In this document: positions 17,433 through 24,423 of the stretch, one piece after another
Numbering within the stretch: the first letter of the stretch is position 1
How the letters are laid out: every line of letters starts with the position of its first letter
DNA from: JBBQSF01 sp038214085
GTDB taxonomy: Bacteria; Bacteroidota; Bacteroidia; Bacteroidales; CG2-30-32-10
Reading direction: 5' to 3'
NCBI GenBank assembly: GCA_038214085.1
Contig: JBBQSF010000001.1
Coordinates: forward strand, 1-54,374
Length of the DNA stretch: 54,374 bases
The notes under the pieces: generated by a model
Databases searched by the model: none
The model's input: only the letters and a program-made list of their open reading frames with translations
Told to the model about the DNA's origin: nothing
Made by a program: the position numbers and the translations under genes

Positions 17433-18809
17433 TTATTTTCTTTGAAGAAATTTTCCAAAAGCTAAATTTTTTGATAAAATCTTTTTAGTAAAAGCGATTT
17501 TTCCACCAAGGATAACGGTTTCTATATCTCCTGAAAATTTGAAACCATCGTAAATATTGGAGTCGCAATTTTGAAATTGTTTTTTTGCTGAAATAATTCC
17601 TTTTGCGTTTGGATCCATAATTAAAATATCAGCATCCGAACCCTTTTGAATTATACCCTTTTGGGGAAATATTCCGAATATTTTTGCTGGATTTTCAGAA
17701 GTTAGTGCAACAAATTTCTCGATTGAAATTTTATCGGTTTTCACACCGTAAGTATAAAGCAAACTTAAGCGGTTTTCAATGCCACCTGCGCCATTCGGGA
17801 TTTTAGTGAAATCATTTATTCCAACATCCTTTTGTCCGAATGTGTTAAAAGGACAATGATCTGTTGCAATAACGTTAACTGTGCCGTTTTCCAAAGCTTG
17901 CCACATGGCAGCCTGATGTTTTTTAGCTCGTATTGGTGGACTGATAACATAAGCAAGCGCTTCATTGATGGGCTTTTCGTAAACGCTTTCGTCGAGTAAC
18001 AGATATTGCGGACAGGTTTCGCAATAAACATTCAGACCTCTTTTTCTTGCATCTTCAATCAATTCAATACTTTCAGCTGTGGATGTGTGAACAATATATA
18101 CATTGCAGCCTGTTTCTTCCGCCATTTTTAAAACAGCTTTAACTGATTCCGATTCTGTTTCTGGAGGTCGTGAGCGTGCATGCCAAACAGGATTTGTTTT
18201 TCCTTGTGAAATAAATTCTTTTCTTAATTGGTCAATGATTTCTCCTTTTTCGCAATGCACAGTTACCAAGGCATTCAATGGCGCAACAGTTTTCATTACT
18301 TCCAGAAGTTCGCTTTCATCAATACCTACCGAAGCTCGGTATGCCAGATAGGTTTTAAAAGAAGTGATTCCTTCTTCCTTAACACATTGAATAATTTCTT
18401 TTTTAACTGACTCATCCCACCATGTTATACCCATGTGAAAGCTATAATCAATAAGACTTTTAGAAGCGTCAGCTTTTCTTTTATTCAGAGCAGAAAACAG
18501 TGATTCACCCTTTGCAGGTGTTACAAAATCAATAATACACGTAGTTCCTCCAGCAATTGCAGCTTTTGAACCTGTATAAAAATCATCGCTCGAAGGTCCT
18601 GCTGGTGTAGGCAGTTCCATATGGACATGCGCATCCACGCCTCCGGGAAAAATGAGTTTACCACTAGCATCAATTATCTGATAATCTTTTTCGACTTTTA
18701 TATTGTTTTCGATTTGGGAAATGATTCCATTTTTTACAAGTATATCGGAAACATAAGATTTTTCAGTACGAACAACCAAACCGTTTTTAATGAGAATAAC
18801 ATCATTCAT
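17433..18809 (-). CDS. hydA: dihydropyrimidinase / D-hydantoinase (HyuA/YgeZ type)
   Basis: Binuclear-metal cyclic amidohydrolase of 458 aa that opens dihydropyrimidine or hydantoin rings to N-carbamoyl (ureido) acids in the cytoplasm. All metal ligands are visible: H61 and H63 (DAHVHME), the carbamylated lysine K152 (SFKTYLAYR), H185 (VHCEKGE), H241 (IVHTSTAE) and D317 (ATDHCPFN). These fall within two residues of the numbering in characterised D-hydantoinases. It is the second gene of a two-gene operon, 11 bp after an unknown repeat protein. Together with YgeW/YgeY/Xdh homologues 15-20 kb away it could act in purine or ureide breakdown (inference); pyrimidine reduction genes are not present. 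Confidence 0.9.
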   Translation of the reverse strand: MNDVILIKNGLVVRTEKSYVSDILVKNGIISQIENNIKVEKDYQIIDASGKLIFPGGVDAHVHMELPTPAGPSSDDFYTGSKAAIAGGTTCIIDFVTPAKGESLFSALNKRKADASKSLIDYSFHMGITWWDESVKKEIIQCVKEEGITSFKTYLAYRASVGIDESELLEVMKTVAPLNALVTVHCEKGEIIDQLRKEFISQGKTNPVWHARSRPPETESESVKAVLKMAEETGCNVYIVHTSTAESIELIEDARKRGLNVYCETCPQYLLLDESVYEKPINEALAYVISPPIRAKKHQAAMWQALENGTVNVIATDHCPFNTFGQKDVGINDFTKIPNGAGGIENRLSLLYTYGVKTDKISIEKFVALTSENPAKIFGIFPQKGIIQKGSDADILIMDPNAKGIISAKKQFQNCDSNIYDGFKFSGDIETVILGGKIAFTKKILSKNLAFGKFLQRK

Positions 18810-18820
18810 CTGACAAAAAA

Positions 18821-19255
18821 TTAAAAATGAATTTTATGATAATCTTCGTAATCCCTTTCGAGATTGTCCTTAACTTCCTTAATTCTCCGAGCAATAATTA
18901 TAAAAATCTCCAATTGGTTTGCGTTAAGCCAACTTACTGCTTCTTCCTGTGCAAATGAAGCGTCGCCAAGAATAATTAATAAATCAAAATGATGTTCTTT
19001 TAACCAGAGCCATGCTTTTTCGTCGCCATCTCTTGCATTACAAAATGCTGCCAATTGAGGAAATCCGTGTTTCAGTAGCCAATCAAAAGCCTCTTCATTT
19101 GCTTTAATAGCGCTTGTAAAGGCCGACAATTCGGGATAACCGTTTTTATAAAGCCATTCATAAATTTTATCATTTCCGCCTATAGCTTCCCCTAAAGCTA
19201 TTAACACTTTAGCAGGATATTCACAGGGAAAATTACGATTATTTTCAATGTTCAT
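18821..19255 (-). CDS. hypothetical repeat protein upstream of dihydropyrimidinase
   Basis: Unrecognised soluble 144-aa protein without signal peptide. It consists of four degenerate helical repeats of about 30-33 residues: KIYEWLYKNGYPELSAF, EAFDWLLKHGFPQLAAF, KAWLWLKEHHFDLLIIL and EAVSWLNANQLEIFIII. Each has a WL pair, then a turn, then a hydrophobic helix. The pattern recalls ankyrin- or HEAT-like solenoids but matches neither consensus. It is cotranscribed with the dihydropyrimidinase (11 bp between stop and start), which suggests a helper or regulatory role for that enzyme; there is no direct evidence. Confidence 0.7.
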   Translation of the reverse strand: MNIENNRNFPCEYPAKVLIALGEAIGGNDKIYEWLYKNGYPELSAFTSAIKANEEAFDWLLKHGFPQLAAFCNARDGDEKAWLWLKEHHFDLLIILGDASFAQEEAVSWLNANQLEIFIIIARRIKEVKDNLERDYEDYHKIHF

Positions 19256-19331
19256 AAGGCCTCTGTATGCTTAGTAAAACTTTGATTTTGGTTGTTGGTA
19301 TAAAATAAATCTTTTATGACTTTGAAAAAAG

Positions 19332-20111
19332 TTAAGTATAAACCTCTGCAATAAGACCAGCTTTCCTAACTTCTTCGGCAATTGAATTTAAAAAATTTGT
19401 GTCAAGAATATCCATAGTTTCAGCTGGAGTAGCTCTGGCAACCGGATAAATTACTACTTTGAGCGGTTTCAGTTTTTTAAGAATTTCAATCCAGTCTTTT
19501 ATATCTTCACTTTTTGTATTGTCAATTTCTGTCCCATTGTAAACGCCTTTCAAAAATAAGCTTTGAACAACAAATTTTCCTTCAAGCTGCATCATGTTTT
19601 CAACAATTTCATTTAAAGAAATTTTCACTACTGCTTTATTAACCATTCTAAAAATCTCTTCATTTCCTGCATCAAGCTTCAACATTGGAATGTCAACTTT
19701 TTTTAACGCAGAAACCACATCATCAAGATGGAGCATGGTGGAATTGGAAAGCACACAAATTTTGGATTCAGGAAAATAATTATTTCTGAGTTGTATGGTA
19801 TCGTCAATAATTTCTGCAAAGTCGGGATGTAAAGTCGGTTCGCCGTTTCCTGCAAAAGTAATGGCATCAGGACTAATGCCTTCAGCTTTCATATCGGAAA
19901 GTTTCTTTTCGAGATATTGCTTAATTACTACCGGCGGAGGAAAAACCACCTTATCAATTTCATTTATTTTTGTCCATCCACATTCGCAATAAATACAATT
20001 AAATGAGCAATATTTATAATTCAAAGGCAATAAGTTAACACCAAGAGACAGCCCGAGTCTACGACTGTTAATCGGTCCGAAAATAATATGATCAAATAAA
20101 AAACCAGCCAT
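19332..20111 (-). CDS. radical SAM protein (COG0731-like)
   Basis: 259-aa radical S-adenosylmethionine enzyme. The cluster-binding CxxxCxxC is C35, C39 and C42 in KYCSFNCIYCECG. It is preceded by FGPINSRRLGLSLGVNLLP, the N-terminal signature of the COG0731 group, and followed by FAGNGEPTLHPDF, the glycine-rich SAM-binding strand. Substrate and product are not known for bacterial members. I chose the ATG at 20111 (MAGFLFDHIIFGP); a TTG 30 bp upstream is in frame but unneeded. TAATTTTG, an exact promoter box, lies 18 bp upstream on the minus strand at 20130-20137. Confidence 0.87.
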   Translation of the reverse strand: MAGFLFDHIIFGPINSRRLGLSLGVNLLPLNYKYCSFNCIYCECGWTKINEIDKVVFPPPVVIKQYLEKKLSDMKAEGISPDAITFAGNGEPTLHPDFAEIIDDTIQLRNNYFPESKICVLSNSTMLHLDDVVSALKKVDIPMLKLDAGNEEIFRMVNKAVVKISLNEIVENMMQLEGKFVVQSLFLKGVYNGTEIDNTKSEDIKDWIEILKKLKPLKVVIYPVARATPAETMDILDTNFLNSIAEEVRKAGLIAEVYT

Positions 20112-20129
20112 AAAAATAAAATTATCATA

Positions 20130-20137
20130 CAAAATTA
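20130..20137 (-). promoter_or_regulatory. -7 box for the radical SAM gene
   Basis: Minus strand reads TAATTTTG, an exact TAnnTTTG match, 18 bp before the ATG at 20111. Confidence 0.4.
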
Positions 20138-20227
20138 CCAATTATAATTGAATATTATGCCTTTCCTTCGTATAATCCACTCTTGAAGAAATTACATATT
20201 TGGAAATTTTGGTCTTATTATTTTCAT

Positions 20228-20235
20228 TATTTTTG
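20228..20235 (+). promoter_or_regulatory. -7 box for the polyprenyl synthase gene
   Basis: TATTTTTG, exact TAnnTTTG match, 17 bp before the ATG at 20253. A TTTTGG at 20207-20212 may serve as a -33 element at slightly short spacing. Confidence 0.45.
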
Positions 20236-20252
20236 AAATCGATAAAAATACG

Positions 20253-21230
20253 ATGACAGAAAAAATTGAAGATATAAAAGTCCCTGTAGCAAAGGAATTA
20301 GAGCGGTTTGATGCGTTCTTTAAATCTGCTATGAAGTCGTCGATACCGCTTTTGAACATTATTACACGTTATATTCTGAAGCGAAAAGGAAAACAAATAA
20401 GACCTTTATTCGTTTTTTTTAGCGCCAAAATGTTGGGTAATATAACCGATTCTACTAACAGGGCTGCCGCATTGATAGAGCTATTGCATACTGCAACTCT
20501 CGTTCACGACGATGTAGTGGATGAAGCTGAACGCAGAAGAGGTTTTTTCTCAGTTAACGCTTTGTGGAAAAATAAAATTGCTGTTTTAGTTGGCGATTTT
20601 CTGCTATCTCGTGGAATGTTACTGGCACTTGAAAACGAAGAATACCAATTGCTTCGAACGGTTTCTACTGCTGTTAAGGAAATGAGCGAGGGTGAGCTTC
20701 TGCAAATTGAAAAAGCAAGAAAACTTGATATTTCTGAGGAAATTTATTTTGAAATCATTCGTAAAAAAACAGCCAGTTTAATTGCATCCTGCTGTGCGTG
20801 TGGCGCGGCTTCTGTAGGTGCTTCAAAAGAAGAAACCGAAAAAATGTGGAAGTTTGGTGAATATGCAGGAATTGCATTTCAGCTGAAAGACGACCTATTT
20901 GATTATGAAAAGAACAACCAAACCGGAAAGCCGCAAGGAATCGACATTAAAGAGCACAAGTTGACACTTCCATTAATTTTTGCACTGGATAAAATGAAAT
21001 ATTTCGACAAAAGAAAAGTTATTAATATTGTCAAGAATAATAGCATCGATAAAGAAAAAGTAGATTATGTGATACGGCAGGTTTACGATTTGGGAGGAAT
21101 TGATTATGCAAAACAAAAAATGAATGATTATCACAGGAAAGCGTTGTCCGTTTTGAATGAATTTCCAAAAAACGAAATGCGCGATTCACTAGAAATGCTT
21201 GTAAATTTTGTAATTGAAAGAAATAAATAA
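20253..21230 (+). CDS. ispB: trans-polyprenyl diphosphate synthase (octaprenyl type)
   Basis: Cytoplasmic prenyltransferase of 325 aa that elongates farnesyl or geranyl diphosphate with isopentenyl diphosphate to the side chain of menaquinone. The first aspartate-rich motif is DDVVD (D86-D90) followed by EAERRRG. The second is DDLFDYE (about 213-217), preceded by the conserved FQLKDD. KGKQIRP near residue 45 binds the diphosphate of isopentenyl diphosphate. Bulky residues are absent just before DDVVD (LLHTATLVH), which fits a long-chain product; the exact chain length cannot be read. It is 3 bp from the MORN-protein gene, so the two are probably cotranscribed. Confidence 0.92.
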   Translation: MTEKIEDIKVPVAKELERFDAFFKSAMKSSIPLLNIITRYILKRKGKQIRPLFVFFSAKMLGNITDSTNRAAALIELLHTATLVHDDVVDEAERRRGFFSVNALWKNKIAVLVGDFLLSRGMLLALENEEYQLLRTVSTAVKEMSEGELLQIEKARKLDISEEIYFEIIRKKTASLIASCCACGAASVGASKEETEKMWKFGEYAGIAFQLKDDLFDYEKNNQTGKPQGIDIKEHKLTLPLIFALDKMKYFDKRKVINIVKNNSIDKEKVDYVIRQVYDLGGIDYAKQKMNDYHRKALSVLNEFPKNEMRDSLEMLVNFVIERNK

Positions 21231-21233
21231 AAA

Positions 21234-22541
21234 ATGAAAAAATTACTTTTTATTGCTCTTGTATTCATCTCGATGAATAGTTTTGCTCAGGTAAAAACCG
21301 ACTATTGGGAAAATAAAAACAAAAAATCAGAAGGCAATTATACTGATTCTTTACGGGAAGGAAAATGGACGTATTGGTATGAAAACGGTAAAATAAAATC
21401 GGAAGGGGAGTATTCAAAAGGAACACAAACCGGACTCTGGAAGTACTATTACGACGACGGAAGCAAATGGAGTGAAATAAATTCCGAAAATGGAACCAAC
21501 ACTTTTTGGTATAAAAACGGACAAAAAGAATGCGAAGGACCTGTATTGAGCGGGAAGCAGCAGGGAAAATGGCTGTATTGGTTTGATACTGGAAAAGAAA
21601 AAGAAAGTACTTTTTTTGTGAATGGTAAAAAAGATGGAAAAAGCACATCTTGGTTCGACAATGGCGTAAAAGGATTTGATGGTTCGTTTAAAGCAGATTC
21701 TCTTGATGGTTATGCCACTTGGTGGAAATACACTGGCAATAAAGAAATGGAGGGAAAGTCAATCAATGGTGCCCAGGACAGTGTCTGGATATATTATTAT
21801 GCAAGTGGCAAACCAGGCAGTAAAGGTAAATTTGTGAATGGCAAACAGGAAGGAGTGTGGCGGTATGCATACGAAACCGGCGAAAAATGGAAAATCGGAT
21901 ATTTTATCGATGGAAAGAAAGACAGTACTTGGACCACATTTTACGAAACTGGTGAAACCGAACACATGGGTCCTTTTAAAAAAGGCAAGGAAAATGGAAA
22001 ATGGACCAGTTGGTATAAAACCGGGCAAATGAAAACACAGGGATACTTTGTTGATGGGTTAATGGATGGTTTATGGAAGGCATGGTACAGTGATGGTTCA
22101 AAGAAATATGAAATTAATTATTTGAAAAACGAAAAAAACGGATTGTCAACGTATTGGTACGAAAACGGAAACAAAATGTATCAAGGCTCATATAAAAATT
22201 CTTTGCAAAATGGAATGTGGACAGAATGGTCAGAAAACGGTTACGAGCAAAGTGTAGGCGCTTATATTGATGGAGTAAAAACGGGTTATTGGTCGTTTTT
22301 TGATGAGAAAGGTGTAAAAGTTAAAGATCAGCAATTTGTTAATGGTCGGCAAGAAGGTAAGTGGGTTACTTACTATGCAAACGGGCAGAAATCGAGCGAG
22401 GGCTGCAATATCAACGATTACAAGGAAGGTAAGTGGATTTATTGGGACAATAAAGGTAATATCGTGTATTCTGTAACATACAAAAAAGGAGTTAAAAAGA
22501 AGGAATACAAGATTAAGGAAACCACCGAAGAAGAAAAATAG
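21234..22541 (+). CDS. secreted MORN/YwqK-repeat protein
   Basis: 435-aa exported protein. MKKLLFIALVFISMNSFAQ is the signal peptide (cleavage after AQ). Nearly all the rest is about 17 tandem MORN_2-type repeats of 22-24 residues with the core G-W-YWYENGK-K-EG-Y, from residue 25 to 420. It ends in a lysine-rich tail (KKGVKKKEYKIKE). In databases these are often labelled 'YwqK family antitoxin', a name that need not describe function. I see no toxin partner. Bacteroidetes encode many such exported proteins, which may act in surface binding. The gene is probably cotranscribed with ispB and ends 2 bp from the convergent kinase gene. Confidence 0.85.
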   Translation: MKKLLFIALVFISMNSFAQVKTDYWENKNKKSEGNYTDSLREGKWTYWYENGKIKSEGEYSKGTQTGLWKYYYDDGSKWSEINSENGTNTFWYKNGQKECEGPVLSGKQQGKWLYWFDTGKEKESTFFVNGKKDGKSTSWFDNGVKGFDGSFKADSLDGYATWWKYTGNKEMEGKSINGAQDSVWIYYYASGKPGSKGKFVNGKQEGVWRYAYETGEKWKIGYFIDGKKDSTWTTFYETGETEHMGPFKKGKENGKWTSWYKTGQMKTQGYFVDGLMDGLWKAWYSDGSKKYEINYLKNEKNGLSTYWYENGNKMYQGSYKNSLQNGMWTEWSENGYEQSVGAYIDGVKTGYWSFFDEKGVKVKDQQFVNGRQEGKWVTYYANGQKSSEGCNINDYKEGKWIYWDNKGNIVYSVTYKKGVKKKEYKIKETTEEEK

Positions 22542-22543
22542 CA

Positions 22544-23581
22544 CTATCCCTTTTTAAGCGTGAACGAAAAAGTTGATCCAATTCCTAAGGTGCTTCTTAG
22601 GTTAATGGTTTGTCCGTGAGCTTCAATAATATGTTTAACTATTGATAAACCAAGGCCAGAGCCACCTTGCTCCCTCGAACGGCTTTTGTCGGTTCGGTAA
22701 AAACGCTCAAATAATCTTGGGATGTCTTCCTGTGAAACACCAATGCCATTATCAGCAACTTCAACAAGAATAGTTTCGTCCATATCGTAAATACTCACCT
22801 TTGAGTAACCCCGTTCGTTACCATATTTTATTGAGTTATCGACAAGATTTGTAAGCACTTGACGAATTTGTTTTTTATCGGCGAAAACAATTTTTTGTTT
22901 TTCGCTGCCATGACCCAATTTTAGGAGGATTTGTTTCTTTAGGGCGTTTATATCTAAAAAATCAAAAATATCTTTTGTCATAGCAACGATATCAAAAGCT
23001 TCCATTTGAGGCATCAACTCACGCGATTCGAGTTTTGAAATCGTTTCAAGGTCTTCAATTATGGTAATCATGCGGTTGATACTTTTTTCGGTACGCAGAA
23101 GATAATTTCTGTTGATTGAAGGATCCTCCAGACCGCCATCAAGCAAAGTAAGTACGTATCCCTGAATGTTAAAAATTGGTGTTTTTAACTCGTGCGAAAC
23201 ATTTCCTAAGAATTCTCTGCGGTATGCTTCTTGTTTTTTTAAAGAATCAATTTCTTTCGTTTTGTTTTCTGCCCATTCGAGTACTTGCTGATTCACAGCG
23301 GTAATGCTGTCTATTTTATGTTTTGCCTTGCTCTCTTTTGGCCGTTTCTGACTCAGAATGGTTTTGTAGATGGGTCGAATTTTATCATAAATGTATTTTT
23401 CGAGAACAAATTTTTGAATAAAATATACTACAATAAACATCACAAATGATTCTATGATCAATGCCTCTATTGAAATACCGCCATCGAGGAAAAAGCCAAA
23501 AATATTTCCGCAAATAAAAAACAAAACAGAAATACCAGCGGAAAGCCAGAATGCAAGAACAGAAGCTTTTGAAAAATTCAT
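22544..23581 (-). CDS. PhoR-like sensor histidine kinase
   Basis: 345-aa membrane kinase. Two helices at about residues 8-32 and 38-58 are separated by only a few residues, so there is no real periplasmic sensor, as in PhoR. The HisKA box EFLGNVSHELKTPIFNIQGY places the phosphorylated histidine at H130. HATPase boxes follow: LVDNSIKYGN (N), VADNGIGV (G1), FERFYR (F) and GGSGLGLSIVKHI (G2). It starts 3 bp after the regulator stop, so it is the second gene of the operon. A phosphate role is likely but is inferred from family resemblance only; no pst genes are in the window. Confidence 0.9.
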   Translation of the reverse strand: MNFSKASVLAFWLSAGISVLFFICGNIFGFFLDGGISIEALIIESFVMFIVVYFIQKFVLEKYIYDKIRPIYKTILSQKRPKESKAKHKIDSITAVNQQVLEWAENKTKEIDSLKKQEAYRREFLGNVSHELKTPIFNIQGYVLTLLDGGLEDPSINRNYLLRTEKSINRMITIIEDLETISKLESRELMPQMEAFDIVAMTKDIFDFLDINALKKQILLKLGHGSEKQKIVFADKKQIRQVLTNLVDNSIKYGNERGYSKVSIYDMDETILVEVADNGIGVSQEDIPRLFERFYRTDKSRSREQGGSGLGLSIVKHIIEAHGQTINLRSTLGIGSTFSFTLKKG

Positions 23582-23584
23582 TGG

Positions 23585-24268
23585 TTATAACTCAAATTTA
23601 TACCCTACGCCTTTAACTGTCTTTATATTATCAATTTCAAGTTTTTCCCTGATTTTTCGCATGTGAACATCAATTGTGCGATCGCCAACAATTACATTAT
23701 TTCCCCATATTTTTGAATAAATTTCATCTCTTGTAAAAACTTTATTCACTTTTGAGGTCAGAAGTGACAGCAATTCAAACTCTTTTTTTGGCAAATTGTG
23801 TTCTAATCCATCTTTAAGCACTATATATCTTTCCCTGTCAATAATAATGTTTCCGTAAGTTTCTGAAAGGAGTTCTTCTGTTTGCAGGTTAAATCTTCTC
23901 AGTAAAGCTTTGATCTTAATAACAAGCACTTTTGGTTTTATGGGCTTTGAAATATAATCATCGGCACCTGCTTCAAAACCTGCAATTTGGGAGTAATCTT
24001 CATTGCGAGCAGTAAGAAAAACCACAATTGAATTGTTTAAAGAAGGTATTGATTTTAATTCGTTGCATGTTTCTATGCCATCCATTTCAGGCATCATTAC
24101 ATCTAAAATAATAAGATGAGGCAAAATTTCCTGTGCAATTTTTAATGCTTCACGCCCATTATTTGCTGTAAAAACAGTATAGCCTTCCTTGCGAATGTTG
24201 TATCCTAAAAACTCCAGAATATCGGGTTCGTCGTCAACTAATAAAATTTTGTATTCACTGTTTTCCAT
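23585..24268 (-). CDS. PhoB-like response regulator
   Basis: OmpR/PhoB-class regulator of 227 aa with the ATG at 24268 (MENSEYKILLVDDE); an in-frame TTG 21 bp upstream is less likely. The receiver has D12/D13, phospho-acceptor D56 (LIILDVMMPEMDG) and K108 (YISKPIK). The winged-helix domain follows at about 130-227 (LPKKEFELLSLL, GDRTIDVHMRKIREKL, VKGVGYKFEL). It is the first gene of the pair with the kinase. A candidate 11-bp-period direct repeat lies 70-90 bp upstream, which would allow autoregulation. Confidence 0.92.
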   Translation of the reverse strand: MENSEYKILLVDDEPDILEFLGYNIRKEGYTVFTANNGREALKIAQEILPHLIILDVMMPEMDGIETCNELKSIPSLNNSIVVFLTARNEDYSQIAGFEAGADDYISKPIKPKVLVIKIKALLRRFNLQTEELLSETYGNIIIDRERYIVLKDGLEHNLPKKEFELLSLLTSKVNKVFTRDEIYSKIWGNNVIVGDRTIDVHMRKIREKLEIDNIKTVKGVGYKFEL

Positions 24269-24288
24269 GGTTGGTGGTATTGATAGCA

Positions 24289-24296
24289 CAAATATA
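24289..24296 (-). promoter_or_regulatory. -7 box for the phoB-like operon
   Basis: Minus strand reads TATATTTG, an exact TAnnTTTG match, 20 bp before the ATG at 24268. No TTTG -33 element is seen, which fits an activated promoter. Confidence 0.5.
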
Positions 24297-24337
24297 AGGA
24301 GTTTCCTTAGAAAAAAGGTCTTTAAGGGATTGTTTAT

Positions 24338-24357
24338 CAGAAACTTTACAGAAACTT
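24338..24357 (-). promoter_or_regulatory. 11-bp-period direct repeat upstream of the phoB-like gene (site C)
   Basis: CAGAAACTT occurs at 24338-24346 and 24349-24357 on the plus strand, exactly 11 bp apart. On the minus strand it reads TTCTGTAAAGTTTCTGA, which has the CTGT-N7-CTGA layout of a Pho box. It ends 41 bp before the -7 box of the phoB-like operon. Binding by that regulator is a hypothesis. Confidence 0.4.
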
Positions 24358-24423
24358 AATGTTAAAGTAACATTGTTATAAAAAGGCTAGAAATTAATTA
24401 GGGAAATATCTGCACCTCAGTAT

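Noticed and set aside
21234..22541. Antitoxin of a toxin-antitoxin system (YwqK label)
   Set aside because: The protein is exported and repetitive, and no toxin-like gene is next to it; the label is a database name.
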